A stretch of DNA of 64,000 nucleotides from Bacteriovoracaceae bacterium UBA4096 (GTDB lineage Bacteria; Bdellovibrionota; Bacteriovoracia; Bacteriovoracales; Bacteriovoracaceae). Numbering within the stretch: position 1 is the stretch's first letter; each line of letters starts with the position of its first letter. Position numbers and translations under genes: made by a program. Below the pieces are notes generated by a model. It saw nothing but the letters and a program-made list of their open reading frames with translations, did not search any database and was not told the origin of the DNA. Below, in pieces: positions 25,045 through 34,207 of this stretch. The stretch lies in contig DFXY01000026.1 in assembly GCA_002381945.1 (NCBI GenBank), positions 1 through 64,000 on the forward strand, read 5' to 3'.

Positions 25045-26454
25045 CTAGAGTATCGGTGCCATCAGGTTTGCCCCTCTGGATATAATTGTATGAGGGAGAG
25101 ATATATGGTCAAAATGGGCCAGAGTCATTTCTTCTGAAACGGAAAAATCCGTCTCAAGCATCCGCGCAACGTCATTAGCGAAGTTTTTGTCTACTGCGAT
25201 TGCAGAGACTTCAAAGTTGATAAACATAGACCTGCAATCGAAGTTGACTGATCCCACGACACCAAAGTCCTCATCGATCACCATAACTTTTTGATGCAAG
25301 AACCCCCTAGTATATCTGAAAAGTCTCACTCCATGTTTTAATAAAACCTTTTGATATATTTCGGAAGCAAATAAGATTGTTCTTGAATCTGAGTACGAAG
25401 GTACCAGGATTCTTACATCCACTCCTCTTAAACTTGCCAGAAGTATGGCGTCCATCAAACTTTCTGGAGGCACGTAATAGGGATTAGCAATCCATAGACG
25501 TTTTTCGGCAGCATTAATGAGTGCCACAAAGCTCAAAAGGCATGAATGTTTATCATCAGCAGGTCCTGTATTTAGGACCATCACATTTACATCTTTCTCA
25601 CTTTGAACAATATCCCAATCAGCGTTTAGTTCTTTTTCTTGAATACAATACCAGTCTTTTGCTGTACCTAATTGAGCAGCAATTACTGATGGCCCTTCAA
25701 GTCTGACATTCGTATCCCTCCAGGGGCCATACTTTTTAGATAATCCCCGGTATTCATCCCCGACATTGAGTCCTCCTAAGAATGCCACTTTCCCGTCCAC
25801 AATCAGTATTTTACGATGGTTTCTGAAATTGATCTGAAATTTTCCACGAGTAGTTGATTCATTAAAAGTCCCAACCTGGATGCCGGCCTCTTTCATTTTT
25901 CCTAACAGATCTCTTGGGATGTTAACTCCGATAGCATCATTCATTAAAGTGATTCTAACACCCATTTGTGCTTTTTTAATCAACAGATCGATAAACATTC
26001 TTCCGGTTGAATCACCTCTAACAATATAAAATTGAAAGATTATATAGTTTCGGGCATTTTCTATTGCCTGAAGCATTTCCGGAAATGCTTCCTCAGCATT
26101 GATTAATAGTTTAATGTTATTCTTTCGGGTAAACCCTGGTTGATTATCTGATGCAACCGTTTGAGTGATTAGCTTAATCTCATCTGCACTTGAATACATT
26201 GAGGAGTGAATAGTTTCCAGTTGATCAAATTTTTTTTGAACTTTTGAATCAAGCACTCTTCTTTTAATATTATAGCCCTCAAATTTATTGCGTCCAAAAA
26301 GGATATATAGTGGAACGCTTAAAAATGGGAAACTTAAGAGCGACATCACCCAGGCAGTAGCACCTTGAGGAGTTCTCGATCTTAACAATGCCATGCCGGA
26401 ACAAATGATTCCTAAAAAATAACTCAAAAGAATAAGAATTTCAGTTATTGTCAA
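25045..26454 (-). CDS. cls: Cardiolipin synthase (phospholipase D family)
   Basis: 469 residues with two N-terminal membrane segments (ILILLSYFLGIICSGMALL and WVMSLLSFPFLSVPLYILFG) and two PLD HKD motifs, NHRKILIVDGKVAFLGG near 220 and LHQKVMVIDEDFGVVGS near 395. It condenses two phosphatidylglycerols to cardiolipin at the inner membrane. The start is a TTG, which follows GGAAG near the end of the lysE-type gene; a 3-nt gap to that gene implies cotranscription. Confidence 0.93.
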   Translation of the reverse strand: MTITEILILLSYFLGIICSGMALLRSRTPQGATAWVMSLLSFPFLSVPLYILFGRNKFEGYNIKRRVLDSKVQKKFDQLETIHSSMYSSADEIKLITQTVASDNQPGFTRKNNIKLLINAEEAFPEMLQAIENARNYIIFQFYIVRGDSTGRMFIDLLIKKAQMGVRITLMNDAIGVNIPRDLLGKMKEAGIQVGTFNESTTRGKFQINFRNHRKILIVDGKVAFLGGLNVGDEYRGLSKKYGPWRDTNVRLEGPSVIAAQLGTAKDWYCIQEKELNADWDIVQSEKDVNVMVLNTGPADDKHSCLLSFVALINAAEKRLWIANPYYVPPESLMDAILLASLRGVDVRILVPSYSDSRTILFASEIYQKVLLKHGVRLFRYTRGFLHQKVMVIDEDFGVVGSVNFDCRSMFINFEVSAIAVDKNFANDVARMLETDFSVSEEMTLAHFDHISLPHTIISRGANLMAPIL

Positions 26455-26457
26455 TCA

Positions 26458-27126
26458 TCACTTCCATTTTAGATGAAAGGCCGTCATTGATTCTGGATAA
26501 AGTTCATTGATCCAGTTATATACATCCGCTCCAAGCCTGACAGAAAGAAGTATAAGAACCACACCTGCACTTCCCATAATGAATCGCATACGTTTGGCGT
26601 TCTGGAAGAAAGGCATTAATACACTCGCTCCAATGGATAGTCCAAGAAACCATAATAGAGAAAAAAATGCAGCTCCAAGACCAAGTGCTAGACGACTTTC
26701 AAGCGCCGGAAATTTAGAAGAATAGCCGCCTATCAAGACAATTCCATCAAGATAGGCGTGAGGATTTACAATACTGAAGGTGACAGCGCTTAAGATTGCT
26801 GTTTTCAAAGTGAATTTCAATGCATTATCAGCACTAAAAACAAAGTTTCGCTCACTAAATCTAATTTTTTCAAATCCATACAGAATAAGAAAACCAACTC
26901 CTGCAACACCAACAATCACTTTGACTTCCGGAAACTGATTAAAAAGTGTCGCAGCTCCTGCAACACCCATCATAATCAGAGTGAGATCACACAGAAAACA
27001 AACAAAGCTAACAGTAATATGATGTCGCTTCCGTAAACCTGATTCTAAGATAAAAATATTTTGAGGACCTAAAGCAAAAATAAGACTTGCCTGTAAAAGC
27101 ATACCTTCCAGAAAAACACTTCCCAT
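26458..27126 (-). CDS. LysE/ArgO family amino acid exporter
   Basis: 222 residues, six hydrophobic segments, beginning FLEGMLLQASLIFALGPQNIF, the LysE/ArgO hallmark (GPQN..V), with VNPHAYLDGIVLIGG mid-protein. It exports a basic amino acid or related cation; lysine versus arginine cannot be told. Located upstream of cls on the same strand with only 3 nt between. Confidence 0.9.
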   Translation of the reverse strand: MGSVFLEGMLLQASLIFALGPQNIFILESGLRKRHHITVSFVCFLCDLTLIMMGVAGAATLFNQFPEVKVIVGVAGVGFLILYGFEKIRFSERNFVFSADNALKFTLKTAILSAVTFSIVNPHAYLDGIVLIGGYSSKFPALESRLALGLGAAFFSLLWFLGLSIGASVLMPFFQNAKRMRFIMGSAGVVLILLSVRLGADVYNWINELYPESMTAFHLKWK

Positions 27127-27175
27127 AAATCCTCCAATGATTGATGAGTTCTAGATCCAATTTCACAAAAAGCTA

Positions 27176-27901
27176 TTACTGTCTGATCAAAACACCGCAA
27201 GCGATTGGCAGAGATTGTTCCTTGGTAAGGTAGCTAATAGACTTTACAGAATCAGGTATATTTGAATTTGACTTCACTCCGTGAATCATAACCACTCGGC
27301 CCCCAAGCATAAGATCCTTGCCTTCTGGCAGTTTCACAATAGAGTCATGTAAATCAGGATCAGGAGATCTAAGGTCTGCTAATATCCTGCTAAGAGTAGA
27401 ACTCCTGCGATAAATATATGAGCCAGCAGTGTTGGCTATTGGGCCATACTCAATACCATCCAACTGCTCTGAAAGGTCTGAATCAAGGGGAATTAAAATC
27501 AGGCCAGTCTGAGTCATGGCCTCCATTAAATCAATGACATTATCTTTATTTGTATCAGCTTTGATTTCAGGGCAACGCGAAGAAACAAATATATTCTGAA
27601 GATGTTTGACACCTGCAGGTGCTCCTCGGATTGAACTTTCAACAACGACGTCATCGCCTTCAATCCGGAATTCAATCGTTCCTGATGTTTCTCCGCTTAT
27701 CTCAGAATTGATGGGCCTTAAAATTGCCTTATAAATTCCCTGATCATCTTGTTGTTCTTCCTCAACATGAGGTGAAACGCTTACCACTGGCACAGCAGCA
27801 CGAGAGGAATTTTTGTCACTTTTACCGCAGGAGACCAGAGTTAATAAACTTCCGCTTAACAATAATATCGTAAGAAAAGTAATCTTATTTTGAACAACCA
27901 T
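27176..27901 (-). CDS. CHRD-like lipoprotein with EF-hand loop, copy 1
   Basis: 241 residues with lipobox LTLVSC. One of four paralogues here (27176, 30152, 37869, 44585). Shared order: YKAILRPINSEISGETSG, KHLQNIFVSSRCP, a 12-residue EF-hand-type loop DTNKDNVIDLME, a segment IPLDSDL, VVMIHG, and SLPIACGV at the end. The H..xI..xCP block recalls CHRD/copper-zinc SOD-like beta sandwiches. The two Cys (RCP, ACG) may form a disulfide. AAGGAGTGAGTC precedes the ATG. Function unknown. Confidence 0.7.
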   Translation of the reverse strand: MVVQNKITFLTILLLSGSLLTLVSCGKSDKNSSRAAVPVVSVSPHVEEEQQDDQGIYKAILRPINSEISGETSGTIEFRIEGDDVVVESSIRGAPAGVKHLQNIFVSSRCPEIKADTNKDNVIDLMEAMTQTGLILIPLDSDLSEQLDGIEYGPIANTAGSYIYRRSSTLSRILADLRSPDPDLHDSIVKLPEGKDLMLGGRVVMIHGVKSNSNIPDSVKSISYLTKEQSLPIACGVLIRQ

Positions 27902-28118
27902 GACTCACTCCTTAACATAAGATAGAACAACAATCTTCTACGATGAGCAAAAGCCGGGCCAAATGATAAGTCATTGAATAGGTTTCTCATGGCGTTCTAT
28001 ATCCAAATAAATGGGGTATTTTTTCTAACTCAATTGAGGCAGATTAAGACTTGTCCTAACAGACCATGCAGTGATTTTAGTTTTAAATTTTGATAATATG
28101 AGAAAAGGGAGAAATATC

Positions 28119-28490
28119 ATGAATAAAAATGATTCTTACTGTCATTCCATTCTTATTGTCGAAGATGATGATGACATAAGAAATGCTCTCGCGGATCTGC
28201 TGGAAGATGAAGGCTACCACACTGAAGCAGCTATTAATGGTAAAGATGCACTAGAAAAATTAGAAGAAATTCCTAAACCCTGTCTGGTACTTCTCGATAT
28301 GATGATGCCTATTATGAATGGAAGGCAATTCTTAGATGAAGTCATGAAAGATGCCTACCTGGCCCCCATCCCAATATTAATTGTTTCAGCAGTGGCCGAT
28401 AAAACAAACACTGAAGGTTCAGTTGGATTCTTAAAGAAACCTATTGATATTGATGTTGTTCTTCATGTTGTCGCTCAATACTGCCATTAA
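28119..28490 (+). CDS. Single-domain response regulator (CheY-like receiver)
   Basis: 123 residues from the ATG at 28119, which has GGGAG upstream. Receiver features: IVEDDDD, Asp in LVLLDMMMP, IVSAVA and FLKKPIDI (Lys). No output domain and no kinase beside it. Similar in form to the receivers at 8451 and 35304. A hairpin (28508) follows the stop. Confidence 0.9.
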   Translation: MNKNDSYCHSILIVEDDDDIRNALADLLEDEGYHTEAAINGKDALEKLEEIPKPCLVLLDMMMPIMNGRQFLDEVMKDAYLAPIPILIVSAVADKTNTEGSVGFLKKPIDIDVVLHVVAQYCH

Positions 28491-28507
28491 TTTAAGAGGT
28501 AAAAGGA

Positions 28508-28529
28508 AGGGATAAATAAATTTATCCCT
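28508..28529. terminator. Hairpin between convergent receiver and hemerythrin genes
   Basis: AGGGATAAA - TAAA - TTTATCCCT, a 9-bp stem with a short A/T-rich loop in the 45-bp gap between the two stops. On the minus strand TCCTTTTA follows. Confidence 0.5.
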
Positions 28530-28535
28530 CAGAAT

Positions 28536-29066
28536 TTAAGGTCGATTCTCCCCAATACTGCGAATTTTGTCTGCCAACCTTGGAGGCATCATATTTATAA
28601 TCATATCTGCAGTATTTTTCATGAAACCTTCTTCCAATACTTTAGGTTTTAACTGCTCAAAAGCATCACACATAGACTCTGCTTCATCTTTCGTGAATGC
28701 TGCTCTGGCTTCAGCAAAAATTTCTGTTTCTTCATCTTCGATATGGTGAAGAAGAGCATTCCTCAACTTTTCTGCGGTCGCTTTCCAGCTGAAATTCATT
28801 TTATCCATCACCTGTAGTGAACGCAGTAATGCCTCTGCTTCCATGTGCTCTTGAAATCCATGATAAACAACCTTTCTATCAGCGTTTACAGCACGCAAGG
28901 AATTATAAAAAACAGATTCTTCGGCCCGAGCATGGGGAATTAAAAGGTCTCTAATCTGCTCAATTAAAATGAAACGAAAATCATCGTCTTCTCGAATCGT
29001 CACCAATTCATCCAAAAGACTTTTAATCTCATCGTGATCTTTTTTTAATGCTTGATAGATATCCAT
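28536..29066 (-). CDS. Hemerythrin HHE-domain protein
   Basis: 176 residues. Helical with the iron ligands of hemerythrin HHE proteins: KKDHDEIKSLLDEL, IPHARAEESVFYNSL, FQEHMEAEALL, LLHHIEDEETEIF. Binds a di-iron site and oxygen, NO or peroxide; used in stress sensing or iron/oxygen handling. GGAGAAAC precedes the ATG. The C-terminal 40 residues (MIINMMPPRLADKIRSIG) lie outside the domain. Convergent with the receiver at 28119. Confidence 0.9.
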   Translation of the reverse strand: MDIYQALKKDHDEIKSLLDELVTIREDDDFRFILIEQIRDLLIPHARAEESVFYNSLRAVNADRKVVYHGFQEHMEAEALLRSLQVMDKMNFSWKATAEKLRNALLHHIEDEETEIFAEARAAFTKDEAESMCDAFEQLKPKVLEEGFMKNTADMIINMMPPRLADKIRSIGENRP

Positions 29067-29211
29067 AAGTTTCTCCTTTGCCCTTTATTTATGAAATGCA
29101 ATTCCCAGACCAATTCTTAACTGATTCCATTGCTTCTATGAAGTTTACTTTGTCTTAACTATCCTCGCTCAAAAAGTCGTGGTGAACTAACAAGTAACAG
29201 GGAGGAAAAAC

Positions 29212-29820
29212 ATGACTAATGCTAAAATTCTTACGCTTATTGGTGGAATCAGTAGGGACTCACTCAATAAAAAACTTTTTAATTCCATTCAGGAGCTCTC
29301 ATTAAAAGACTTACAATTTGAAAGTTTTGATATCTCGAAACTGCCTTTTTTCTCACAGGATCTTGAAATGGACCCTCCAGATTCAGTCACAAGCTTTAAA
29401 GAAAGAATCAGGGAAACTGACGCTTTATTACTCATTACTCCAGAGTACAATCGATCATTTCCAGGTGTATTAAAGAATGCAATCGATTGGGGCTCTCGAC
29501 CATATGGGCACAACTTATGGGAAAAGAAACCTGCTGCAATACTTGGGGCATCTCCCGGAAACATTGGAACATTTGGGGCCCAGCACCACTTAAGGCAGGT
29601 CCTCGCTTATCTAAATATGTATGTTCTCGGCCAGCCTGAATTCTACTTCAATGCCAAAGATGCATTCGATGTAGAAGGCAAACTCATCAATTCGAAAACA
29701 AAGGAACTATTATTGCAATTCTTTGAAGAATTTTACGAACATATCTCTAAATTCAATAGACCTGACCATAACATAAAGGAATACATATCTCATGGGTTGG
29801 AGGATTCTCCATTTATATAA
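29212..29820 (+). CDS. NADPH-dependent FMN reductase (ChrR/YieF-like)
   Basis: 202 residues of the FMN_red family: LTLIGGISRDSLNKKL (flavin phosphate loop), LLITPEYNRSFPGVLKNAIDW (signature that stacks on the flavin), KPAAILGASPG, and FGAQHHLRQVLAYLNMYVL. Reduces quinones, chromate or azo compounds in the cytoplasm. CAGGGAGG precedes the ATG. The acidic exported gene begins 70 nt on. Confidence 0.9.
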   Translation: MTNAKILTLIGGISRDSLNKKLFNSIQELSLKDLQFESFDISKLPFFSQDLEMDPPDSVTSFKERIRETDALLLITPEYNRSFPGVLKNAIDWGSRPYGHNLWEKKPAAILGASPGNIGTFGAQHHLRQVLAYLNMYVLGQPEFYFNAKDAFDVEGKLINSKTKELLLQFFEEFYEHISKFNRPDHNIKEYISHGLEDSPFI

Positions 29821-29890
29821 CTTCGACACACCATCTCTTCCCAAGACCAAGTGCAAGGCCATAGACTCCATCAGAATAAAGGAGATCACT

Positions 29891-30151
29891 ATGAAATCTT
29901 TCCTGCTCTTTTCTTTAATACTATTAATAATCACAACGCCTGCATTTTCACAAAACGATGAAACAGAATTTGCAGAACAAGAAATGATGCAGGATCCATC
30001 AAATGAAGTTCCGATGCATTATGATGAACAACCTAATGCTTACTCCCCTGGTGAAATTGAAAGACAAGAAGATATGCAATACCCTGAAGGTGAAGAAAGG
30101 GACTGGAGTATTGGTAGCGAAGATTACCCAATTGAAGAATATCAGGATTGA
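29891..30151 (+). CDS. Small exported acidic protein
   Basis: 86 residues from the ATG at 29891 behind AAAGGAG. Signal peptide (FLLFSLILLIITTPAFS) then a chain rich in Glu, Asp, Gln and Met (AEQEMMQDPSNE, EIERQEDMQYPEGEE). Like the proteins at 20602 and 31608 in composition. Its stop abuts the stop of the convergent lipoprotein with no base between. Confidence 0.65.
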   Translation: MKSFLLFSLILLIITTPAFSQNDETEFAEQEMMQDPSNEVPMHYDEQPNAYSPGEIERQEDMQYPEGEERDWSIGSEDYPIEEYQD

Positions 30152-30793
30152 TCAATCGCGGATTGATTCACCTCCATAAATTTCAGCACAAGCTAGTGGC
30201 AATAATGGATCCGTAGTCGAACCATAAATAATTACAACTCTCCTATTAAGGGCCAACTCTTCATTCAAGTTCAACTTCAAAAGATGATCATTGGGGTCTT
30301 CATCTTTAGCGCGCAAATCTTCCATAAACCACTTTAGGTTTGCTGCTCGGGAATAATAATAAGCTCCATTTCGATCGGATTCAGGAAACCAGTTAAGTCC
30401 GGAGGACTGAGTTCGTAATTTTCCATCTAGCGGAACCAGAATGCCCCCTGAACTTATAATGGCTTCAAAAAAATCAATTTTCCCATCCTTATTAGAATCA
30501 TCTCTTTGAGTAGGGCAATGTATCCCTGAGTGTATATATTGTTGAATCCGAGTTTTTTTAGGACCTCTGAAAATAACTATTCTGGCATAAAATTGTAAAT
30601 CCCTTATCCATAACACAACATGCCCTTTAACCTTTCCTGTATGGGAAGGGTTAAGAGTTTTGAAATAAGTCCTATGAGCTTCCTCCTCCTCATCTCTTAA
30701 CACTAATTCCTGAGAACCATAGTCTGGAAAACTTTGTTTTCCACAGGAAAAGTTAAGCAGGAGAAAATAGATGCAAAATATAAATCGCACCAT
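30152..30793 (-). CDS. CHRD-like lipoprotein with EF-hand loop, copy 2
   Basis: 213 residues; lipobox LNFSC. Paralogue of 27176, 37869 and 44585: YFKTLNPSHTGKVKG, YIHSGIHCP, loop DSNKDGKIDFFE, VPLDGKL, AYYYSRAANLKWFMEDLR, VVIIYG and LPLACAE. This is the most divergent copy: the pre-CP histidine block differs and the IHG is YG. Function unknown. Confidence 0.65.
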   Translation of the reverse strand: MVRFIFCIYFLLLNFSCGKQSFPDYGSQELVLRDEEEEAHRTYFKTLNPSHTGKVKGHVVLWIRDLQFYARIVIFRGPKKTRIQQYIHSGIHCPTQRDDSNKDGKIDFFEAIISSGGILVPLDGKLRTQSSGLNWFPESDRNGAYYYSRAANLKWFMEDLRAKDEDPNDHLLKLNLNEELALNRRVVIIYGSTTDPLLPLACAEIYGGESIRD

Positions 30794-30920
30794 AGGTTTA
30801 AGGAAGCAAGTCAGTTGCCAAAATTAAAGGGTTGTTATGAGATAATTTTTTAACCCGGCCGAGGCAAAAATGGACGTTACTCAGTAGCGGTCATGTTTGA
30901 CTTGCGGGTGTGCTATCGTA

Positions 30921-31451
30921 CTAATTCATTCCGGTAATATTATTCATCAATCCCTTCTCCCCTAACGGAACATCTGTTTCAACATCACGAATTCTTAATT
31001 CATTATAAACATCCTCGACTCCTGCTAAATGTTCCACTGTTGCCTCAGCATCTTTCTTCTGAGGTCTGGAAGTAACGAAACCTTTCAAAGTTACATTGCC
31101 TGCATCAACAAAAACTTCTATTTCTGATGCATCTACTTCCGAGCTGCGATAAAGAGCTTCGCTGACATCATCTTTAATTAAGCTATCAGAACGTCGATAG
31201 CCTTTGGGACCACGCCCCCGGAAATTAGATAATTCTTGGTTAGGTGAGGTTCTTTCCTCTCTAACTCTAACTCTTTCTTTACCACGATTTGAATGATCGC
31301 CTAAATTGTAATGCCGAACAGATAACACCTCATCTTGGTCAAAAGGGATGGTACTTTCACGGGAAAATTCAGATTCACCAGTGACGGAGTATTTATCATC
31401 ATTATTAAAGTTTTCAAGCGTATCTTTATCTTTAGAGTAGTTAGTTCCCAT
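30921..31451 (-). CDS. BON-domain protein, disordered N-terminus
   Basis: 176 residues. The first 80 are polar and charged; then the marker GPKGYRRSD and a BON domain (LIKDDVSEALYRSSEVDASEIEV..., NVTLKGFVTSRPQKKDAEATV, GVEDVYNELRI). BON domains bind lipid or protein at membranes. Unusually for BON proteins no signal peptide is seen. Fourth member of a cluster with 32356, 32953 and 33533, separated by a lipoprotein and gmhB. Confidence 0.85.
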   Translation of the reverse strand: MGTNYSKDKDTLENFNNDDKYSVTGESEFSRESTIPFDQDEVLSVRHYNLGDHSNRGKERVRVREERTSPNQELSNFRGRGPKGYRRSDSLIKDDVSEALYRSSEVDASEIEVFVDAGNVTLKGFVTSRPQKKDAEATVEHLAGVEDVYNELRIRDVETDVPLGEKGLMNNITGMN

Positions 31452-31607
31452 TTTAAGTCCTTTGTTTTTCTCCCCTTAAGAAATTTGCAAGTCTGATACC
31501 AAAAGAAAAGCTTCACTACCAAACTCGACTATACTCAAGTCTATATAAAGTTCATTTCCAAGAAAAATACTGCTTCCATTAACAAGAAGCTTAACCAAGG
31601 AGCGGTT

Positions 31608-31802
31608 ATGAAAACCATTTTTACATTTATTGCCAGTATCATGTTATTTGGAATTATAGGTTGTGACAGAGCTCAGGAAAGAGGAGAAATTGAAAATCAG
31701 GATGAAGTTGGAATCGAACGTCAGGAAGAATATGAAGGTGAACAGATAAATGAAGTTGATCGTGATGTATTAGGTGATGATGAAGTTGAGCTTAATGACT
31801 AA
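31608..31802 (+). CDS. Tiny acidic lipoprotein
   Basis: 64 residues; lipobox GIIGC at about residue 19, then an almost fully acidic chain (ERGEIENQDEVGIERQEEYE). AAGGAGCGGTT precedes the ATG. RQEEYEG recurs in the exported protein at 20602. Function unknown; likely sits on the inner face of the outer membrane. Confidence 0.65.
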   Translation: MKTIFTFIASIMLFGIIGCDRAQERGEIENQDEVGIERQEEYEGEQINEVDRDVLGDDEVELND

Positions 31803-31837
31803 AAACGGCACTACTTAGTTTATATATGAGAGGTAGT

Positions 31838-32359
31838 TTAGAGGGAATAAATAAGGTGGGCGGCATCTAACAGGGAATTTTTCTGATAATCGGGCCGGAT
31901 GGTTTTGGGTTCGTCACCCTCACCAATCAGAATCGTCCGGCAACCTGCTTTATTGCCAGCTTCAATGTCACTGTATCTGTCTCCCAAAATATAAGATTCC
32001 GGAAGTTTGATGTTCCATTCCCTTGCCGCTTCCAAAATCATTCCAGGATTAGGCTTTCGACAAACACATTGGTCAAATTCTGTATGAAAGCAAACTTTAA
32101 TCTCATCAATCGGTAATATTTCTTTTAGATGTTGATTAATCATTTCCACAGCTTCTTTAGTAACCCAACCTCTTGCTACATCTGGTTGATTCGTAACAAC
32201 AATTAATAAATAATTCTTTTCCTTGAGAAGTTGCAATCCCTCGTAAACTCCTGGTATGAGGATAAATTCATCAAGAGTATAAGGGGCCCTGGGTTTTCCC
32301 ATCTTAAAGACCGTATGATTAAGGACCCCATCTCTGTCTAAAAAGACCGCTTTCTTCAA
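31838..32359 (-). CDS. gmhB: D,D-heptose 1,7-bisphosphate phosphatase (GmhB) or close HAD
   Basis: 173 residues from a TTG start that overlaps the BON gene stop by 4 nt and has AGAGG upstream. HAD motifs: FLDRDGVLN, VTNQPDVARG (GmhB wording) and ILGDRYSDIEAG; the zinc loop CFHTEFDQCVCRKPNPGM (Cys/His then CxC) is the GmhB zinc site. Removes the 7-phosphate in ADP-heptose synthesis for LPS, or acts on histidinol phosphate in HisB-like forms. It is cotranscribed with BON proteins; no other heptose gene is near. Confidence 0.85.
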   Translation of the reverse strand: MKKAVFLDRDGVLNHTVFKMGKPRAPYTLDEFILIPGVYEGLQLLKEKNYLLIVVTNQPDVARGWVTKEAVEMINQHLKEILPIDEIKVCFHTEFDQCVCRKPNPGMILEAAREWNIKLPESYILGDRYSDIEAGNKAGCRTILIGEGDEPKTIRPDYQKNSLLDAAHLIYSL

Positions 32360-32943
32360 TGCATATCCTCTGAAGAAGTTTTGAGGGTTAACATATTCTG
32401 TACATCTCTGACACCAGAGACGTTTTCAATTTCAATCTCGGCCATACGTTTGGACTGACGATTTTCAACTGTTCCATTTAAATAAACGCAACCATTTTTT
32501 ACAGAAACCTCTATTTCTGAAGCATCCACATCACGACTTCGTTCAAGCGCAATACAAACATCTTCATAAACAGATTCATCGGCCCTTTTATATCCTCTAG
32601 GCCCTTTACCTCTTTGACTTATGTCATGATCCATTTGTGCTCCACCATGGTTTCTTGATCCATGGTTGTTATCTTTATAGTAATACTGATCCCAACCTTG
32701 TCGGTGATTCCAATTATAAACCCGTCCATTCTCAAAAGGGCTATTGTCCCATCGGTCGTTTATATCATCAGCACTCCTTCTTCCGCGGTTCTCATCATAT
32801 CTTCCACCCAAAGTGTTACTAGTTTTAGAACTCACCCAATTAAACCTTGGTCTTTCCTGGGATCTATCGTACTCAAACCTTGAATTCCTGAATTTATCTT
32901 GCTTAACTCCTGTTCTGTCTCCATCATTCACTCTTCGCCCCAT
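32356..32943 (-). CDS. BON-domain protein, disordered N-terminus
   Basis: 195 residues. About 110 residues of polar, Arg/Asn/Gly-rich sequence, then KGPRGYKRADESVYED and a BON domain (NGCVYLNGTVENRQSKRMAEIEI, GVRDVQNMLTL). Sequence between members is conserved only from GP[KR]xYxR[AS]D onward. Third gene of the run; 9 nt after the next gene and overlapping gmhB. Confidence 0.85.
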   Translation of the reverse strand: MGRRVNDGDRTGVKQDKFRNSRFEYDRSQERPRFNWVSSKTSNTLGGRYDENRGRRSADDINDRWDNSPFENGRVYNWNHRQGWDQYYYKDNNHGSRNHGGAQMDHDISQRGKGPRGYKRADESVYEDVCIALERSRDVDASEIEVSVKNGCVYLNGTVENRQSKRMAEIEIENVSGVRDVQNMLTLKTSSEDMH

Positions 32944-32952
32944 ATAAACTCC

Positions 32953-33519
32953 TTAGTTAATACCAAGATCTTTTTTGGTGGCAGACTCTGGTCCAACTGA
33001 AATCTTTTCTTTATGAATAATCGTTAATTCATTCCGAACATCCTGAACGCCCGGTAAATCTTCGACCACTAACTCTGCAAGTTTTTTAATACGACGCTCA
33101 CTCACCTTTCCTGATAAGTAAACTACTCCACTTTCAACTTTAACCCCGATATTCGAGGCATCAATTTTTGGATGACTCATTAAAGTCTCGCAAACCTCTT
33201 CATAAATTCTGTCATCAGACCTCTTATAATCCTTTGGACCAAATCCTCTAAAATCAATTTGCTCACGATATTCTTTTTGATTGAGCCAGGCCTCGTCATC
33301 TGTCTTTCCACTAACTCCTGGATGGTGCCAGGAACCTTTTGGGCGCTGTGAGATTTCTGATTTCCCTTGATGAGAAGATCTTTCAAACTCATTTACGCCA
33401 ATTTCAAAAGGACTATCGGAGTAATCAGGTCCAGAAAATCTGGAATAATCATCATTATCATACTTCTCTACAAGTTTTAAATTTCTTCTCTTCTGATGCA
33501 GTTTATCTTCCTTGTTCAT
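32953..33519 (-). CDS. BON-domain protein, disordered N-terminus
   Basis: 188 residues: a charged N-terminal 100 (FSGPDYSDSPFEIGVNEFE), the marker GPKDYKRSDDRIYEEV, then a BON domain (SGVVYLSGKVSERRIKKLAEL, GVQDVRNELTI). The short tail has VGPESATKKDLGIN. Second gene of the run, 13 nt from the gene before it. No signal peptide seen. Confidence 0.85.
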   Translation of the reverse strand: MNKEDKLHQKRRNLKLVEKYDNDDYSRFSGPDYSDSPFEIGVNEFERSSHQGKSEISQRPKGSWHHPGVSGKTDDEAWLNQKEYREQIDFRGFGPKDYKRSDDRIYEEVCETLMSHPKIDASNIGVKVESGVVYLSGKVSERRIKKLAELVVEDLPGVQDVRNELTIIHKEKISVGPESATKKDLGIN

Positions 33520-33532
33520 ATTTTCCCCTTGG

Positions 33533-34207
33533 TTAAGATAAATCTTTATTGACGTTACCTAAACTTGGGATCCAGCCTTCGATCTTTTTTTGTATTGCCA
33601 ATTGGTTTTGAATATCATTTATGCCGGAAATATCTTCAACCAACTCCTCTGCCAGTCGTTTATCTTTCCGGCTATGAACCTCACCCTTTAAGTAGAGGCA
33701 ACGATCTTTAACCTCCACTTCAATGTCACTGGCGTCAAGATCATGATCTCTGGTTAAAATTTCAGAAGCTTCTTCTTTTATGCTTTGATCAGATCTTTGG
33801 TATCCTTTAGGTCCTTTTCCAAAATGATTTTCATGTGAAGAAGTAGAACGGATATCATCCGACCAGCGGTTTGATCCACCGTGCTCGTAAGGATGTCTCA
33901 TTCCATACTCATCCTCATATGTTGGATCATAGTCATTTCTATATTGGTCATCCTGAAATGAGTCATGTCGAATTCTCTCCTCTCCAAAACGATTCCGGCC
34001 TCTCAAACGTCCAATATTTCTTTCAGGAAAACGTTTTTGCTGTTCCCTATCCCTACCATAATATTGATCATCAAAACGAAAATCGGAATTAGTAAAAGAT
34101 CCATCAGTTTCAAACTCATCTTCCCATCTACTTCCCCTATCAGGTGAGTCAGACTCCCTAAAGCGTATAAAGTCGCGTTGATCCCTACCAAATTGATTTC
34201 GGTTCAT
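33533..34207 (-). CDS. BON-domain protein, Arg/Asp-rich disordered N-terminus
   Basis: 224 residues, the first gene of the BON run (ATG at 34207, CAGGAGG upstream). The N-terminal 140 are strikingly rich in Arg, Asp, Tyr, Phe (MNRNQFGRDQRDFIRF, RNDYDPTYEDEYGMR). Then KGPKGYQRSDQSIKEE and a BON domain (CLYLKGEVHSRKDKRLAEELV, GINDIQNQLAI). Such Arg/Asp/Tyr-rich tails often mediate phase separation or binding, which here is only inference. Confidence 0.85.
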   Translation of the reverse strand: MNRNQFGRDQRDFIRFRESDSPDRGSRWEDEFETDGSFTNSDFRFDDQYYGRDREQQKRFPERNIGRLRGRNRFGEERIRHDSFQDDQYRNDYDPTYEDEYGMRHPYEHGGSNRWSDDIRSTSSHENHFGKGPKGYQRSDQSIKEEASEILTRDHDLDASDIEVEVKDRCLYLKGEVHSRKDKRLAEELVEDISGINDIQNQLAIQKKIEGWIPSLGNVNKDLS

